Shown: positions 11,012 to 21,142 of the stretch, piece after piece | How positions within the stretch are numbered: the stretch's first letter is position 1 | How the letters are laid out: every line of letters starts with the position of its first letter | Assembly (NCBI RefSeq): GCF_019649055.1 | Contig: NW_026570257.1 | Location: 1-64,000, forward strand | From: Paramacrobiotus metropolitanus | Lineage: Eukaryota > Tardigrada > Eutardigrada > Parachela > Macrobiotidae | Direction: 5' to 3' | DNA: 64,000 nucleotides | Made by a program: the position numbers and the translations under genes | Notes under the pieces: generated by a model | What the model was told of the DNA's origin: nothing | Databases searched by the model: none | The model's input: the letters and a program-made list of their open reading frames with translations, nothing else

Positions 11012-12623
11012 CCCATTTACGCCACTCCGCCCTTTTAAGTTCCTGGGTTATTTGCGTAAGTATCCTAATCGGGCAGCAGTAAACAGTTTCATTGCAGGAT
11101 TGTTGTACGGTTTCGTCATCGGGTTTACCGGTTCTCAGCACTCGCGTTACACTCCCAATGCCCTGACAGCTCGCAACCATCCTGAGATTGTACGAAAGTA
11201 CCTTGCCAAAGAAATCAGTCTGCGTCATACGCTAGGACCTTTCGATTACATTCCGCTGCCACATTTCGTCATTTCTTCTCTCGGTGTCCGACCTAAAAAG
11301 ACCGGCGGAGCGAGACTAATCATGGATCTGTCTCGTCCTTTCGGCGACTCTGTGAACGATTCGATTTGTCAAAAAACCTATTCAATGAAATTCTGTTCTG
11401 TAGACGACGCTGTGAGAATCGTTACGCGGCTCGGCAAAGGCGCGTTAATGGCAAAGATGGACCTCAAGCACGCCTTCCGTTTAATCCCGGTACACCCGGA
11501 TGATTGGCATCTCCTGGGGTATTCTTTCGACAATAAGTACTACTTTGATGTTGTTTTGCCTTTTGGCTGCCGTTCGTCTCCGGCGATATTCGATCGCATG
11601 GCTTCGTTTGTGCACTGGATTATCGTTCACGTGGGAAAGTTTGCAGATGTTTTACACTACATGGACGATTTCTTCTTTGCTGGTGTTTCTAACTCTCCGA
11701 TGTGTAGACTCGCCACGGAACTGATGGCCATCCTGTGTCAGGATCTCGGTGTTCCTTTAGCCCCGGAAAAGACGGAAGGTCCGTCTGCCCAGTTGACCTT
11801 TCTGGGCATTTGCATTGACTCCGAATCTCAAACGCTCTCGATTCCTGCATCAAAAGTCCAAGAGCTCCAAAACGAGTTCGTAGTTTTCTCGGCCAAAACA
11901 TCCTGCTGCAAGCGTGACCTTTTGAGTCTGATCGGAAAACTCAGTTTTGCAACAAAATGTATACCTGCCGGGAGAATTTTTCTACGTCGAATGATCGACA
12001 CTTCGCTGTCCGTTAAAGATCTGCGTCAACATGTAACTCTTTCCCGTGAATTCCACGCAGACCTTCAGTGGTGGATTCGGTTTTTACCTCTGTGGAATGG
12101 TACAACTTCTTTTATCGAACCAAACTGGACTGACTGTGCTTCTCTGCAGATATTCACCGATGCATGTGGCTCTGGCTGTGGTGCAATTTTCGGTTGCCGG
12201 TGGTTTTATATCTCTTGGCCGGACAGCATCTTATGCGTCCAGCCGCATATAACCTGGTTGGAAATGGCGCCGATATTCTTTGCTTGTTCTAACTGGGGAT
12301 CGCAGTGGCATGGCAAGCGGTTGACCTTTTTCACCGACAACCAGGCAGTGTCTCAAGTCTGGGCAAAGTTTTCTTGTAAGCATTCGGGGGTGATGGATCT
12401 CGTTCGTGCGATTCATTTTGAAGCTGCGCGCCATAATTTCCACATACGAATTAAATACCTTCCTGGGTGCGAGAATTTAGCGGCCGATGCATTATCCCGG
12501 CATGAGATGGTCAAGTTTTTTGAAGCACATAAGACAGCTTTTGCAGAACCGGACATGTTTACGCCTGATTTCCCAGCCTTTCTTCCTACCTTGATCGGTT
12601 CTCAACGTTCACGCCGAAAGTAG
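10881..12623 (+). CDS. pol: YR retrotransposon reverse transcriptase-RNase H
   Basis: Open for 580 codons. The first codon here is TTG, so translation probably starts internally or by frameshift from ORF1, which it overlaps. The RT domain contains the MDLKHAF block and the YMDD catalytic box at about residues 260-263, followed by LTFLGI. An RNase H domain of the DIRS/Ngaro kind follows, with DACGSGCG, a conserved Glu in the ITWLE block, FTDNQA, and ADALSRH near the end. It copies the element RNA into DNA. Nothing is visibly disabled. Confidence 0.9.
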   Translation: MPYAGTTTRESASPHAPIEEYMCATSASKPVTLASTIPVPVAANPFTPLRPFKFLGYLRKYPNRAAVNSFIAGLLYGFVIGFTGSQHSRYTPNALTARNHPEIVRKYLAKEISLRHTLGPFDYIPLPHFVISSLGVRPKKTGGARLIMDLSRPFGDSVNDSICQKTYSMKFCSVDDAVRIVTRLGKGALMAKMDLKHAFRLIPVHPDDWHLLGYSFDNKYYFDVVLPFGCRSSPAIFDRMASFVHWIIVHVGKFADVLHYMDDFFFAGVSNSPMCRLATELMAILCQDLGVPLAPEKTEGPSAQLTFLGICIDSESQTLSIPASKVQELQNEFVVFSAKTSCCKRDLLSLIGKLSFATKCIPAGRIFLRRMIDTSLSVKDLRQHVTLSREFHADLQWWIRFLPLWNGTTSFIEPNWTDCASLQIFTDACGSGCGAIFGCRWFYISWPDSILCVQPHITWLEMAPIFFACSNWGSQWHGKRLTFFTDNQAVSQVWAKFSCKHSGVMDLVRAIHFEAARHNFHIRIKYLPGCENLAADALSRHEMVKFFEAHKTAFAEPDMFTPDFPAFLPTLIGSQRSRRK

Positions 12624-12642
12624 TATTCAGAGCGCATAACCA

Positions 12643-13644
12643 TTGGTTAGGTTCACAACTAGTAATCAATATTATGTTGCAGGATGCCCGTTGATGAATC
12701 AAGCGCAGTTTAACTGCACTATTACTTCGCTACTGCACGCTCATTTAGCCCCCTCAAGCCGTCAGGCATACGGATCTGCACTACGTTGCTTCAACAGCTT
12801 TTGTTCTACTTTCAAGTACATACAGATGCCCACGGATTCTCATGTCCTTCAGAATTTTGTGGCATTCTTGTACCAGAAAGGTCTTTCGTGTGCAACTGCA
12901 CGGGTATACCTTTCTGCCGTTATCACTCATCATCTTTTAAACGGCCATCGCGATCCCTTGCCGGATAAGCGGTTTGTGGCATTCATGTTTTCTGGATGGA
13001 CGAGAATCCGTGGGCAATCTGTCCGCAAACGCGATGGAATTACTTTGGACAAACTAGTCTTTCTCCTTCGTTTTATTTCTTCTCTCCCCATTCCTTCTTA
13101 CACTATCGCAATGCTTCGGGCTGCCGTTACTGTATCTTTCTATGGTTTTCTTCGTGTTTCCGAGTTCTGTGCTCCCAAACAGACAGCCATTTCCCTGTCA
13201 ACTCTTCTCAGATCTGATGTGGCTATTTCAGCGCATGGTCTTCTTCTGACTCTAAAAATTTCGAAGTCTTCTCAGTTTGCTCCTGTAACAGTTCTGCTTC
13301 CTCCTCTGCGTAGTGAAACTTGTCCAGTTCTTAACTTTCGTAATTACTTAATTTTCCGAGATCGATTTCATACTTCTGTGTCTCCTTTGTTTATGTTTCA
13401 TGATGGAGTTTTCCTAACGCGTCAGTATCTGACTACATTATTCAAGAGATGCCTCGGTCCTGCATACTCATGCCATTCCATTCGAATTGGCGCTGCAACT
13501 ACAGCTGCCATCGCCGGAATCCCAGCGGATCAGATTCGAATGCTTGGCCGTTGGTCAAGCGATGCAGTTAATCGTTACATTCAGTCTGACACTCTCCTTA
13601 TTTCAAAATTGCTTACTAATATGTCATCTGTACTGGCGGTTTAG
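12643..13644 (+). CDS. YR retrotransposon tyrosine recombinase
   Basis: Open for 333 codons. The first ATG in frame is at 12694. The catalytic set of the phage-integrase-like tyrosine recombinases can be seen: Arg in the FYGFLRVSE box (about residue 171), HSIR (H278, R281), Trp in GRWSS, and the Tyr nucleophile in NRYIQ (about residue 312). The N-terminal part looks like a SAM-like core-binding domain. It joins the circular DNA to a target site. A YR with this RT-RNase H order is typical of Ngaro-like elements. Base composition and codon use match the two preceding ORFs. Confidence 0.9.
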   Translation: MVRFTTSNQYYVAGCPLMNQAQFNCTITSLLHAHLAPSSRQAYGSALRCFNSFCSTFKYIQMPTDSHVLQNFVAFLYQKGLSCATARVYLSAVITHHLLNGHRDPLPDKRFVAFMFSGWTRIRGQSVRKRDGITLDKLVFLLRFISSLPIPSYTIAMLRAAVTVSFYGFLRVSEFCAPKQTAISLSTLLRSDVAISAHGLLLTLKISKSSQFAPVTVLLPPLRSETCPVLNFRNYLIFRDRFHTSVSPLFMFHDGVFLTRQYLTTLFKRCLGPAYSCHSIRIGAATTAAIAGIPADQIRMLGRWSSDAVNRYIQSDTLLISKLLTNMSSVLAV

Positions 13645-13708
13645 TTTTTCAGTAAAATTGCCGTTTGTGTTTGGTTCCGCTCCGGGTTGGGGGTTGCGTT
13701 CCGCTTTG

Positions 13709-13864
13709 GGGGTGTCCGGCGCGGTTTGTGTTTATTTGCCAAGCGACCAGCGGTTGCCTTCCGTCGTCAGTGCACCGCACGGACATCGTGCGGCATAGAC
13801 TACAAGCCCCGGCATCCTTTAAGCGGCAAAAGATGTCACTTCCGAGAGCTCGATAAGCGTTAAT
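13709..13864 (+). repeat. B1 repeat of YR retrotransposon
   Basis: 156 bp starting GGGGTGTCCGGCGCGG and ending GCGTTAAT. Its end overlaps the start of A2 by about two bases (the circle-junction layout). It matches B2 at 14115-14270 with one substitution (GACCAGCGG versus GACCTGCGG). Confidence 0.9.
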
Positions 13865-14023
13865 GTCATTTAATGCTGAAAGCATTAAATGTCGTTAACG
13901 CAGAGCTCTCGTAATGCTTGGCAACCAGTGATATTTGTTAAGGTCACAAGCAGAGCGAGTATTAATACGTCGTATGAAGTACAGCAATATTATAATTTTA
14001 AGATCTTTAACCATTTTGCGCAA
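13863..14023 (+). repeat. A2 repeat of YR retrotransposon
   Basis: 161-bp second copy of A1, placed directly after B1. In this class the B1-A2 unit serves as template to rebuild both ends during replication. Confidence 0.9.
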
Positions 14024-14114
14024 CCCTCCCACCCGGCCCTTGGTGATCTAGTTATTAATAACATGTTGCTTTGCGTTCATTCGTGTGTATCATGTGATTT
14101 ATGGTGATTAAAAT

Positions 14115-14270
14115 GGGGTGTCCGGCGCGGTTTGTGTTTATTTGCCAAGCGACCTGCGGTTGCCTTCCGTCGTCAGTGCACCGCACGGACATCGTGCGGC
14201 ATAGACTACAAGCCCCGGCATCCTTTAAGCGGCAAAAGATGTCACTTCCGAGAGCTCGATAAGCGTTAAT
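14115..14270 (+). repeat. B2 terminal repeat of YR retrotransposon
   Basis: Second copy of B1. It marks the right end of the element (…GCGTTAAT), after which the 36-bp flanking repeat begins. Confidence 0.9.
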
Positions 14271-14303
14271 CATTCATTAGTGTGTTCCTGCGAAATGCAT
14301 AGT
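14268..14303 (+). repeat. 36-bp direct repeat flanking the YR retrotransposon, right copy
   Basis: Identical to 9696-9731. It starts with AAT, shared with the last bases of B2. Confidence 0.7.
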
Positions 14304-14558
14304 TGTATAAGAACTTTAAGCATAGATTATACGGTAGCTCTAAAAACAACTCAAACTACAGGAATGGTTGCCCAGGAATGGTTGACTACGAATGGTTACA
14401 GGAATGGTTGTTGGAATTCTTACAGTTGTATTAAAAATGATAGTTCGATACGTACAATACTTGCACAACAAATGGGGCCAACGCAAGGCGTGCGAGAATG
14501 GGTGCATTGATAGTCTGTGCAATATACTCGTACTCGTAATACTATACAATAATAATTA

Positions 14559-14812
14559 GGCGCCATCCATAAATTACGTCACGCAAAAAATTGGACATTT
14601 TGATACCCCCCTCCCCCTGTGTCACCAATGCTAACAAACTGAGATCCCTCCCCTGAGCGTTACGTAACAAAATGAGAACCCTCCATCGATATAGCATGTT
14701 GACGTCATCATCGTAACAAATTTTTAAAGCCCCCTCCCCTCGTAACAAACAGTAACGCTTTCAGGACCTCCCCCCTCCCCCTACTTGCGTGACGTAATTT
14801 ATGGATGGCGCC
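14559..14812. mobile_element. MITE with 28-bp perfect terminal inverted repeats and TTA target duplication
   Basis: 254-bp element. The left end begins GGCGCCATCCATAAATTACG and the right end is its exact reverse complement over 28 bases. It is flanked by TTA on both sides (14556-14558 and 14813-14815). The interior is C-rich (CCCCCTCCCC runs) and holds several TTACGTAAC or GTAACAAA-like boxes. There is no coding capacity, so it would be moved by a transposase encoded elsewhere. I do not assign a superfamily. The 3-bp TTA duplication is the main clue. Confidence 0.85.
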
Positions 14813-15041
14813 TTATCCGTAACGTAGTTTTGGAATCGTGCGCTCTTTATTGATCTGGCTAGTGGCTGGTATGATGGCATCGCAGCAGAAGGCAACTGAA
14901 TAGAAAGGAAGGAATCGCAGCTACAGAAACAAGATAGAAACAGCAGGAGTTGCTAAGAAAAACAAGCAAAAGAGAAGCAGAAAGTACAGAATACAGAATC
15001 TCGTGAATACACCACAGTCTGATACTAATAATTATTGTGAT

Positions 15042-15230
15042 ATGTCCGTTTCTTTTGCATACATGCTGTGTATATTGTTTATTATACAATCTTCTTTTGC
15101 AAATTATTCCGGATTGCGGCAGATGCTCAACAACATTTTGAACGTACTGATTTTCCAAGAGGCCGGTCCGCAACATCTACGCTGTAACAGTGATAAAAAA
15201 CGTGGTCTTAGCTGGTCTTGTGAGAAATAA
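15042..15230 (+). CDS. Possible small secreted peptide
   Basis: 62 residues. The first 20 form a good signal peptide (hydrophobic core YMLCILFIIQ, small residues SSFA before the likely cleavage site). The mature part is short, with two cysteines near its end. No family is recognised and no promoter is obvious. It lies alone between the MITE and the inverted repeats before the first deacetylase-like gene. It could be a chance frame or a first exon. Confidence 0.3.
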   Translation: MSVSFAYMLCILFIIQSSFANYSGLRQMLNNILNVLIFQEAGPQHLRCNSDKKRGLSWSCEK

Positions 15231-15420
15231 TAGAAACTACAGAAAAAGCATTTAAAAGACAAAACTGACAACAGAAATTTACAAAACTCTTACCGGTACC
15301 TGTTCGGTTTTTCGAAACCGCGCATTTCATCTGTACTCAGTTTTGATTTGAGTATAATTTTTTCTTCTTATTGCAGATTCTTAGGTTCAAAAATTCTGTC
15401 ACACTTAAAATTTTTTATAC

Positions 15421-15531
15421 AAACGTCCAGCCGTCCCGCCCATCGAGACGAGGAAGTTCTAGCAACCCACCCTGGGAAACCCTCAACATTCTGCTGACAC
15501 TAGGACTTTCCGAGTCTACCACGAAGCTGTG
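15421..15531 (+). repeat. Dispersed inverted-repeat family, copy a
   Basis: About 110 bp or more beginning AAACGTCCAGCCGTCC and ending near CACGAAGCTG. Copies b (16630, opposite orientation), c (23347, same orientation) and d (24509, opposite) share the core CTCAACATTCTGCTGACAC or its close variants. Homology to copy c continues downstream past 15640 (TGACTTGATGGAGAGCG versus TGACTTGATAGAGAGCG). Confidence 0.7.
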
Positions 15532-15639
15532 CATTCAGAAGCTGATAATAACACTCCATAAACTGGTGACAAACATTCACTGTACTCGTGGCCGTAGTAT
15601 TGTATATCAGAAAAACCACTTCAAACTGGTGACTTGATG

Positions 15640-16629
15640 GAGAGCGTGGACTTTTTAGTAACATTTCCGTTCGTAAAGTTATCGCGGCAGAAAACAGTCA
15701 AAATACTACCGTTGCTAGACGTGTCAGAGCCGGTAATTTTTCGGTACACTTAATGCCCAACCGTTTTCACATACCAGATTGAGAGCTGGTATATTGAAAT
15801 TGAGATTATGTGCCGGCTGTGCACAGATTGCATATACGCTTTCCTATTTTCTTCTTCCGGCTTAGCAGTTTGAGTTTGCAGCTTACAATTAGCACAACGT
15901 CCCTACGGCATTGCAGGCACTGCATTGCGAACATCGCTGAGCTCGCACAACGGCTTTGCATAGCGGGGTAACAATCTTTGAGAAATATGCAGGATGGACT
16001 TTAATAATTAATTAAAATTAATTAAGCGTCGCCAATTCGCCGGTAAGCTTTCCGTTCATCAAAATTGAAGAAAAACTTGAATGTGAACAAAAATTTGAAC
16101 AAAAGGTAATTCGGCTACTTTTTTTTGTTAAGAAGAACCACCTATCTTGACCAGGAATAAAGCGGAACTGCTACACTTTGTGTACGAGTCTGTATACGGT
16201 CTGTCTTGGCCAATATGAGTCGCCAGTTTATTTGTGTTGAGTTGTAGTGGCTTTAGTAGGAAATTCATTAGCATTTAGCAGTATCAGTAGTCTCGTGCAG
16301 TCTTGCACCACTATTTCTCAGTCAAGCAAATGCACAGCAAATATTATTTCAAGAATCACCACTGGTACTGTACAGAGGATAGCGAATATTCTTGCGCTGA
16401 ATCTGTTTACTGCAACTGCCACAGGCCACAGGTTACTCATACAGTTTTATTTTTTGATCTCTATTTCAGCAAAGAATTTAGATGAATTTTTATTTGGGTT
16501 TTTACACACAAAACTAATGCGCTTTCAGGAAGTCCGAAGTTTGAACCCGGCTTTCTCATATACCACGGCGCCGATAAGGAGATACTCTGTCACCAGTTTA
16601 CGGTGCTATTATCATGATTCCGAAAATAC
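15640..16629. other. Loop region between inverted repeats a and b
   Basis: About 1 kb, AT-rich with alternating ATTAATTAAAATTAATTAAG near 16005. The open stretch at 16247-16675 runs into repeat b and has no recognisable domain, so I do not call it a gene. Confidence 0.4.
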
Positions 16630-16810
16630 AGCTTCGTGGCAGACTCGGAAAGCCCCAGTGTCAGCGGAATGTTAAGAGCTCCCAGGGTGGACTGCTAGAA
16701 CTTTCTCGCCTCAAGGGGAGAACGGCTCGATGTTTGCAAAAAAAATGCCAGCTCTCACAGAAATGTGAGAACTTCATCAAATCGGGGAATCACTTAAAAC
16801 GAAAAACAAA
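16630..16810 (-). repeat. Dispersed inverted-repeat family, copy b
   Basis: Reverse-complement relative of copy a (AGCTTCGTGGCAGACTCGGA on the plus strand), extended on the right by sequence shared with copy d. It lies about 130 bp upstream of the first deacetylase-like gene. Confidence 0.7.
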
Positions 16811-16845
16811 ACCCTAGAATCGACAATGCCGTAATACTGAGTACA

Positions 16846-16851
16846 TATAAA
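16846..16851 (+). promoter_or_regulatory. TATA box of first deacetylase-like gene
   Basis: TATAAA followed by GG, 93 bp before the ATG at 16939, a normal distance for a short 5' UTR. Confidence 0.5.
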
Positions 16852-16938
16852 GGACCATGATTTTCAAAAATCAAGCAGGTACCTGCAATGCAAGGCTTCT
16901 TTGATTTAGGTTGCCGTTTAAGCCTTTTAACTGCCAGA

Positions 16939-19889
16939 ATGTCAGTTAAAATGCCGTCTGCGGCCGTTGTCATAGCTGTGATGTTGCAGATCGGTTTTCA
17001 CCAGTGCAGTGAGTTCTGATTATGGTTTTACATCAGCTGTAGGCTGTAGCGACGTACACGTGTGCTGTTCGAAAAAATCTTTCGGTCAACTTGTATTTGT
17101 TTACAGGCGCACAGTTATCATCGGGTGCAACATTCAAATGCCAATCCAAATTTGGCTACTTTGTCGACCCAGCAGACTGTGGGAAATATTACATCTGTAG
17201 TTTCGGAAATGGCGTGCAGCAAACATGCCCCGATGGATTACAGTTTTCCTTGCGATTACGAAATTGTGATTGGACGCGAAATGTGAAATGCATTCAGCAT
17301 AATGGTGAGTGCGGCTGCCTGTGCTGCTTGTACACTGACTGTCTTTAGAAGATTATCAAAAGGATGTTCGATATGCGTTTAGCTTTTGCTTGGGTAAATC
17401 AGGAACATTGTTTTTTTCGTGAATGGCAGCTATCAAATTTTCATAACTATGCGAAAGATAATAATCAACCATGCGTCAATGCGAGTTACACTTACGTTCC
17501 ACAGTTACTGTAGTTATATTTCTGACATCTTTGTGAATTTACTAATTAAAGAACCTTTAATAAGTATCATGGTACGAGTACAAACTATGCACTCGTACAA
17601 ACTATGAATTTACTAAGTACAAATGCGCTGAACCCGTTAACAGCTACTCGTAGAAATTAACGATCATGAGGCTACCATTAATGTGCGCCTCTTTTCAGGT
17701 TATACGTATCGCGAAGGTGAAGGTTATCTAACACCTGGTACAACAACCGATGTTTCCACGACACTGGACATCAACCTCTTTCCTTTAAGCAGCACATGTA
17801 CGTTTCCTCAGTCTTTGCTCAAACTCGATACTACAATATAAACACTCAACGTATTCGATCATTACATGCACTAAAGATTGTCCGCTTATCAGAATTGTTT
17901 TTTTGCTCGTCGACGTAGCCCAGCTCAAAGGTAATACAGAAGAGCCAAAACTGGAGATAAGCCCGGCAGAACCGTGTACCAAGTCCACCTGCCAACCCCC
18001 CAGTTGCCGGTGCGGTAGCACCGATACTCCCAACGCCATGGATCCCGATGACATTCCGCAGATGATCCTATTGACCTTCGAAGGTGCCGTGACTGACTCG
18101 GCAATGAACGTGTATAAGAATACGCTCACGAGAAAAAATCCCAACAACTGTCCCATCCGAGCGACGTTTTTCGTATCCCATGAATGGACGGACTACTCCC
18201 ATGTCCAAAATCTGGCGAATCAAGGAAACGAAATCGCAGTGCTAGGAGTATCGTAAGTGTGAAATTTGTCCAATTACACGCAAGGCGTTCGATGAACCAT
18301 CGTATTCGTCCATCCTTGAACGGGACTAATGATGGCACATGGAACAACCTACGCATAATTGCAGTTGTACGATATACCGTACTTATAAAAGTTTTTTAAT
18401 AAAAGTTTAACTTATAAAATAACTAGTATAACTTATAAAAGTTTTAATTGTATAAAAGTTTTTTAAATACTTACTTCAGTTACTTTTATTAAGAGTGTTA
18501 CTCGTACCTTATTACAGCTGTTGGGATTTTGTGGCTATAAATAACTGCGCTTGCTCATTAAAATTATTTTTTTTCAAATGTACCAAAATAACTTTATGCA
18601 CATTAATTTTCCGCTAATAATAGAAAATTGAAACATATTTTTCATTTAATGTATGCAGTGAGTGGTGCTTGCTGTTGTGCATCTTGTGAATAAAGAATTT
18701 TTACCGTAGTAAGAAAAGGTTAAAAGAAAATACTTGCTCTGGTCTCGTTTTTTATAAGTTGACGTTTATTGCAATGCATCCTCTGCATTGCATCCGAAAA
18801 GGTTATGGATTGCATGCACTGACGTGGTTAACTACCGCGCAGGTAGTCGTGGTCATTTTATGTCAGAACCAAAAAAAAAAAACAGGCAAAATAAAATTAG
18901 TCACGTGCAAAGCAATTTAACGCTAAGAACGCTAAGAAGTAAGAACTGCTTTCTCTGCCACCTTAACTTATGTACGGATATGCACATATTCCTCTGTATC
19001 TCTTCTCGAATAAGCTGCTGATGTAAAATACCTTGTTAATAGAACATCTACCGTACGTTGTACAACGTTTAAAACGCACTATCATCTGTACCTGTTTAGG
19101 ATGAAGTATAGTGGCAATCGGTCAATGAATTCCTGGGAAGACGAAGTCCAAGGTCAGCGCAGGATCCTAAGCAAATTTGCCAACATACCTGAGAGGGAAA
19201 TCAGAGGCATGCGTGCTCCTTATCTGTCCATCGGCGGCGACAATCAGTTCCAGATGTTGAGCAATAACGAATTCGTCTATGACTCATCGATGCCGGTCTT
19301 TGAAAACGAACCACCTTTTTTTCCATTCACGCTGGACTATCGCATTAACAACGTCTGCATGGTGGATCCATGCCCTAGTGGCTCTTTCCAGGGCATCTGG
19401 GAGATGCCCATCGTGATGTGGAATGATCGGTCAGGAGACCGATGCAATACGGTGGATACATGCACTGATCCAAAGAATCAACAAGAAGTATACGAACTCT
19501 TGATATCCAACTTCGAGCGACACTACACCAACAACCGCGCGCCGTTTAATATTTTCACTAGCGAGGCTTGGCTCTCTAAAGAAATAAATCAGCGAGCGTT
19601 CCGCGAGTTCCTGGATACTGTGTTGGATCAGACGGACCAGGCGCAATATCGTAATGTTTACTTCGTCACCATGAGCCAAGCGATACAGTGGATGAAGACA
19701 CCCACTGATTACGGTGATATCAAAACCTTTAAGCCCTGGCAGTGCACCGACACACCCAAAACCCAGCCCTGTAGGAAGCCCAACCCCTGCACTCCCTGGT
19801 TCGAGAAGAACAAAGAGATCCGTCCCATGAAAACATGCCAGAAATGCCCCAAAAACTATCCATGGGTTGGTAATGCATACGGTCATTAA
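16939..19889 (+). CDS. Chitin-binding, chitin-deacetylase-like secreted protein, copy 1 (catalytic residues lost)
   Basis: Five exons: 16939-17008 (signal peptide), 17107-17304 (chitin-binding CBM14/peritrophin domain with six spaced Cys), 17699-17797 (linker), 17919-18252, 19100-19889 (polysaccharide deacetylase, NodB-like domain). About 496 residues. The fold is that of arthropod chitin deacetylases: PDDIPQMILLTF, HEWTDY, RGMRAPYLSIGG, DSSMPV, FTLDYRI and HYTNNRAPF are in order. The usual TFDD metal/base motif reads TFEG (about residues 175-178), the HSxxH metal motif after NEIA is absent, and the catalytic His of motif 5 is replaced (FNIFTSEAW). It probably binds chitin without deacetylating it. 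The exon 3 donor used by copy 2 is GA here, so I chose GTACGT at 17798. That junction is the least certain. AATAAA lies at 20186-20191. Confidence 0.8.
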
Positions 19890-21142
19890 GACGTTGTGTC
19901 AGGCATTCTGATCAATTAACACGTCATATATAACTGTGCTACCTCATGTGATGGCATGCATGTTTTACGTCGCTCATGATATCGTCCCGTTTATTTAACT
20001 TTCGTGCTATACCTTTATAGCTCTGATGTCGTCGTCGAATACTTGTTAACTTTACCTTGTACAGACTGTACAGCTGATCATGACTGAGAGCGGTATTCCA
20101 TCTGCACTTACATTTCTGAAAAGCAGAATCGTTTTGTTTAGTTTTCGTTTTTACGTTTTGAACCAGTACTAGTAAGACAGAAGGAAATAAAACTATTTTT
20201 TCTCAATGACATAATTTCATAATTGGCTTCCAAAAATTATAATACGCGTAGCCAAAAAAGTATTAAGCATCTATATTATGTACAAACTTTTGCGCATGTC
20301 TACGTACTATACATATCTGTACGTACTCGTACTTATTGTTACGTATGTTTATCCAGTGCCGCTCTACTGTAGTGCAGTGTACTGGCGTAGCTTTATAAGC
20401 CTGCTACTGACCGTAAAACCCTGAAGGGCGGAGCCTAGCTGCTCCGAAAAACAGGATAGACGTCTACGAAAAAATTTGGTCGAAGCCGAAACTTTTGGTC
20501 GTAACTTGATCGTTTGAACATTTGGTGGTTCTAGCAGAAAGAAAAAGTCTGAGCGGTCAGAACCATATGGGTTTGGTTTGGTAAATTTGACCTGTAGCTG
20601 AAAATAACAGGTATCAAGCAAGACCACCGGAAACGGGCGTCAGACGTGGGCAACCAGATAATTTAGCGCCAAGAATGCAGTGATGCACACAACGAAGCCA
20701 GTCGTATGGCATGAGATAAGCGCAACAGCTGGGATTGTCGATATGGAGTATGACAGTTTATTAACAGTTTATACGTTACCATCTGGGAAGGTGTCTTGAT
20801 GTAATGGACTATTGGCGGAAAATTCGGAAAATCCGTTATGTCTTCCATCGATCAGAATCATAGCAGAGTAAAATCAGCCGTTTACCGGAAGTTGTATTTA
20901 TCTATTACTAAATAAGTTCACGTCAGGTTTAGGATTTGTGTCAAATCTGCACTGCTTAATCGTTTTTTTAATTGTTTTCCTTTATATGCAGATTTAAGCA
21001 TGTTTTACTGAAACTCATTACTTTTACTGAGCGGTTTGATATGAAGCTGCGTTGTAAACCATCGCTAATAAGCGCCCGTCATCCAGCGCGTATACGTATC
21101 TCAAAAACTGAAATCAAGGAAATGCAAAATTAAAATAATAAA
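19890..21142. other. Intergenic: 3' flank of copy 1 and 3' flank of LRR gene
   Basis: Contains the 3' UTR of copy 1 with AATAAA at 20186, sequence homologous to the 3' flank of copy 2 (CGCGTAGCCAAAAAA near 20248 and 28000), and TACTCGTA at 20324. No gene is seen. The minus-strand frames at 20364-20848 lack supporting features. Confidence 0.4.

Larger units (their letters stand above)
9751..14270 (+). mobile_element. Tyrosine-recombinase retrotransposon (Ngaro/PAT-type DIRS group), 4.5 kb, nearly intact
   Basis: The structure is A1 (9751-9910), three overlapping or adjacent ORFs, then B1 (13709-13864), A2 (13863-14023), a 91-bp spacer and B2 (14115-14270). This split-direct-repeat order is diagnostic of the PAT/Ngaro branch of DIRS-like elements, which copy through RNA and re-integrate a circular DNA with a tyrosine recombinase instead of an integrase. 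A1/A2 differ by a single indel, and B1/B2 differ at about one base plus a G-run length, so the insertion is recent. All three ORFs are open. The A repeat carries a short inverted repeat (ATTTAATGCTGAAAGCATTAAAT). Confidence 0.9.

Noticed and set aside
16247-16675. 142-codon plus-strand frame
   Set aside because: It runs into repeat copy b and has no domain, signal or conserved counterpart before the second deacetylase-like gene.
19431-19886. 151-codon minus-strand frame, and its counterpart at 27360-27656
   Set aside because: These are antisense shadows of the last deacetylase exon. They are open only because of codon bias.
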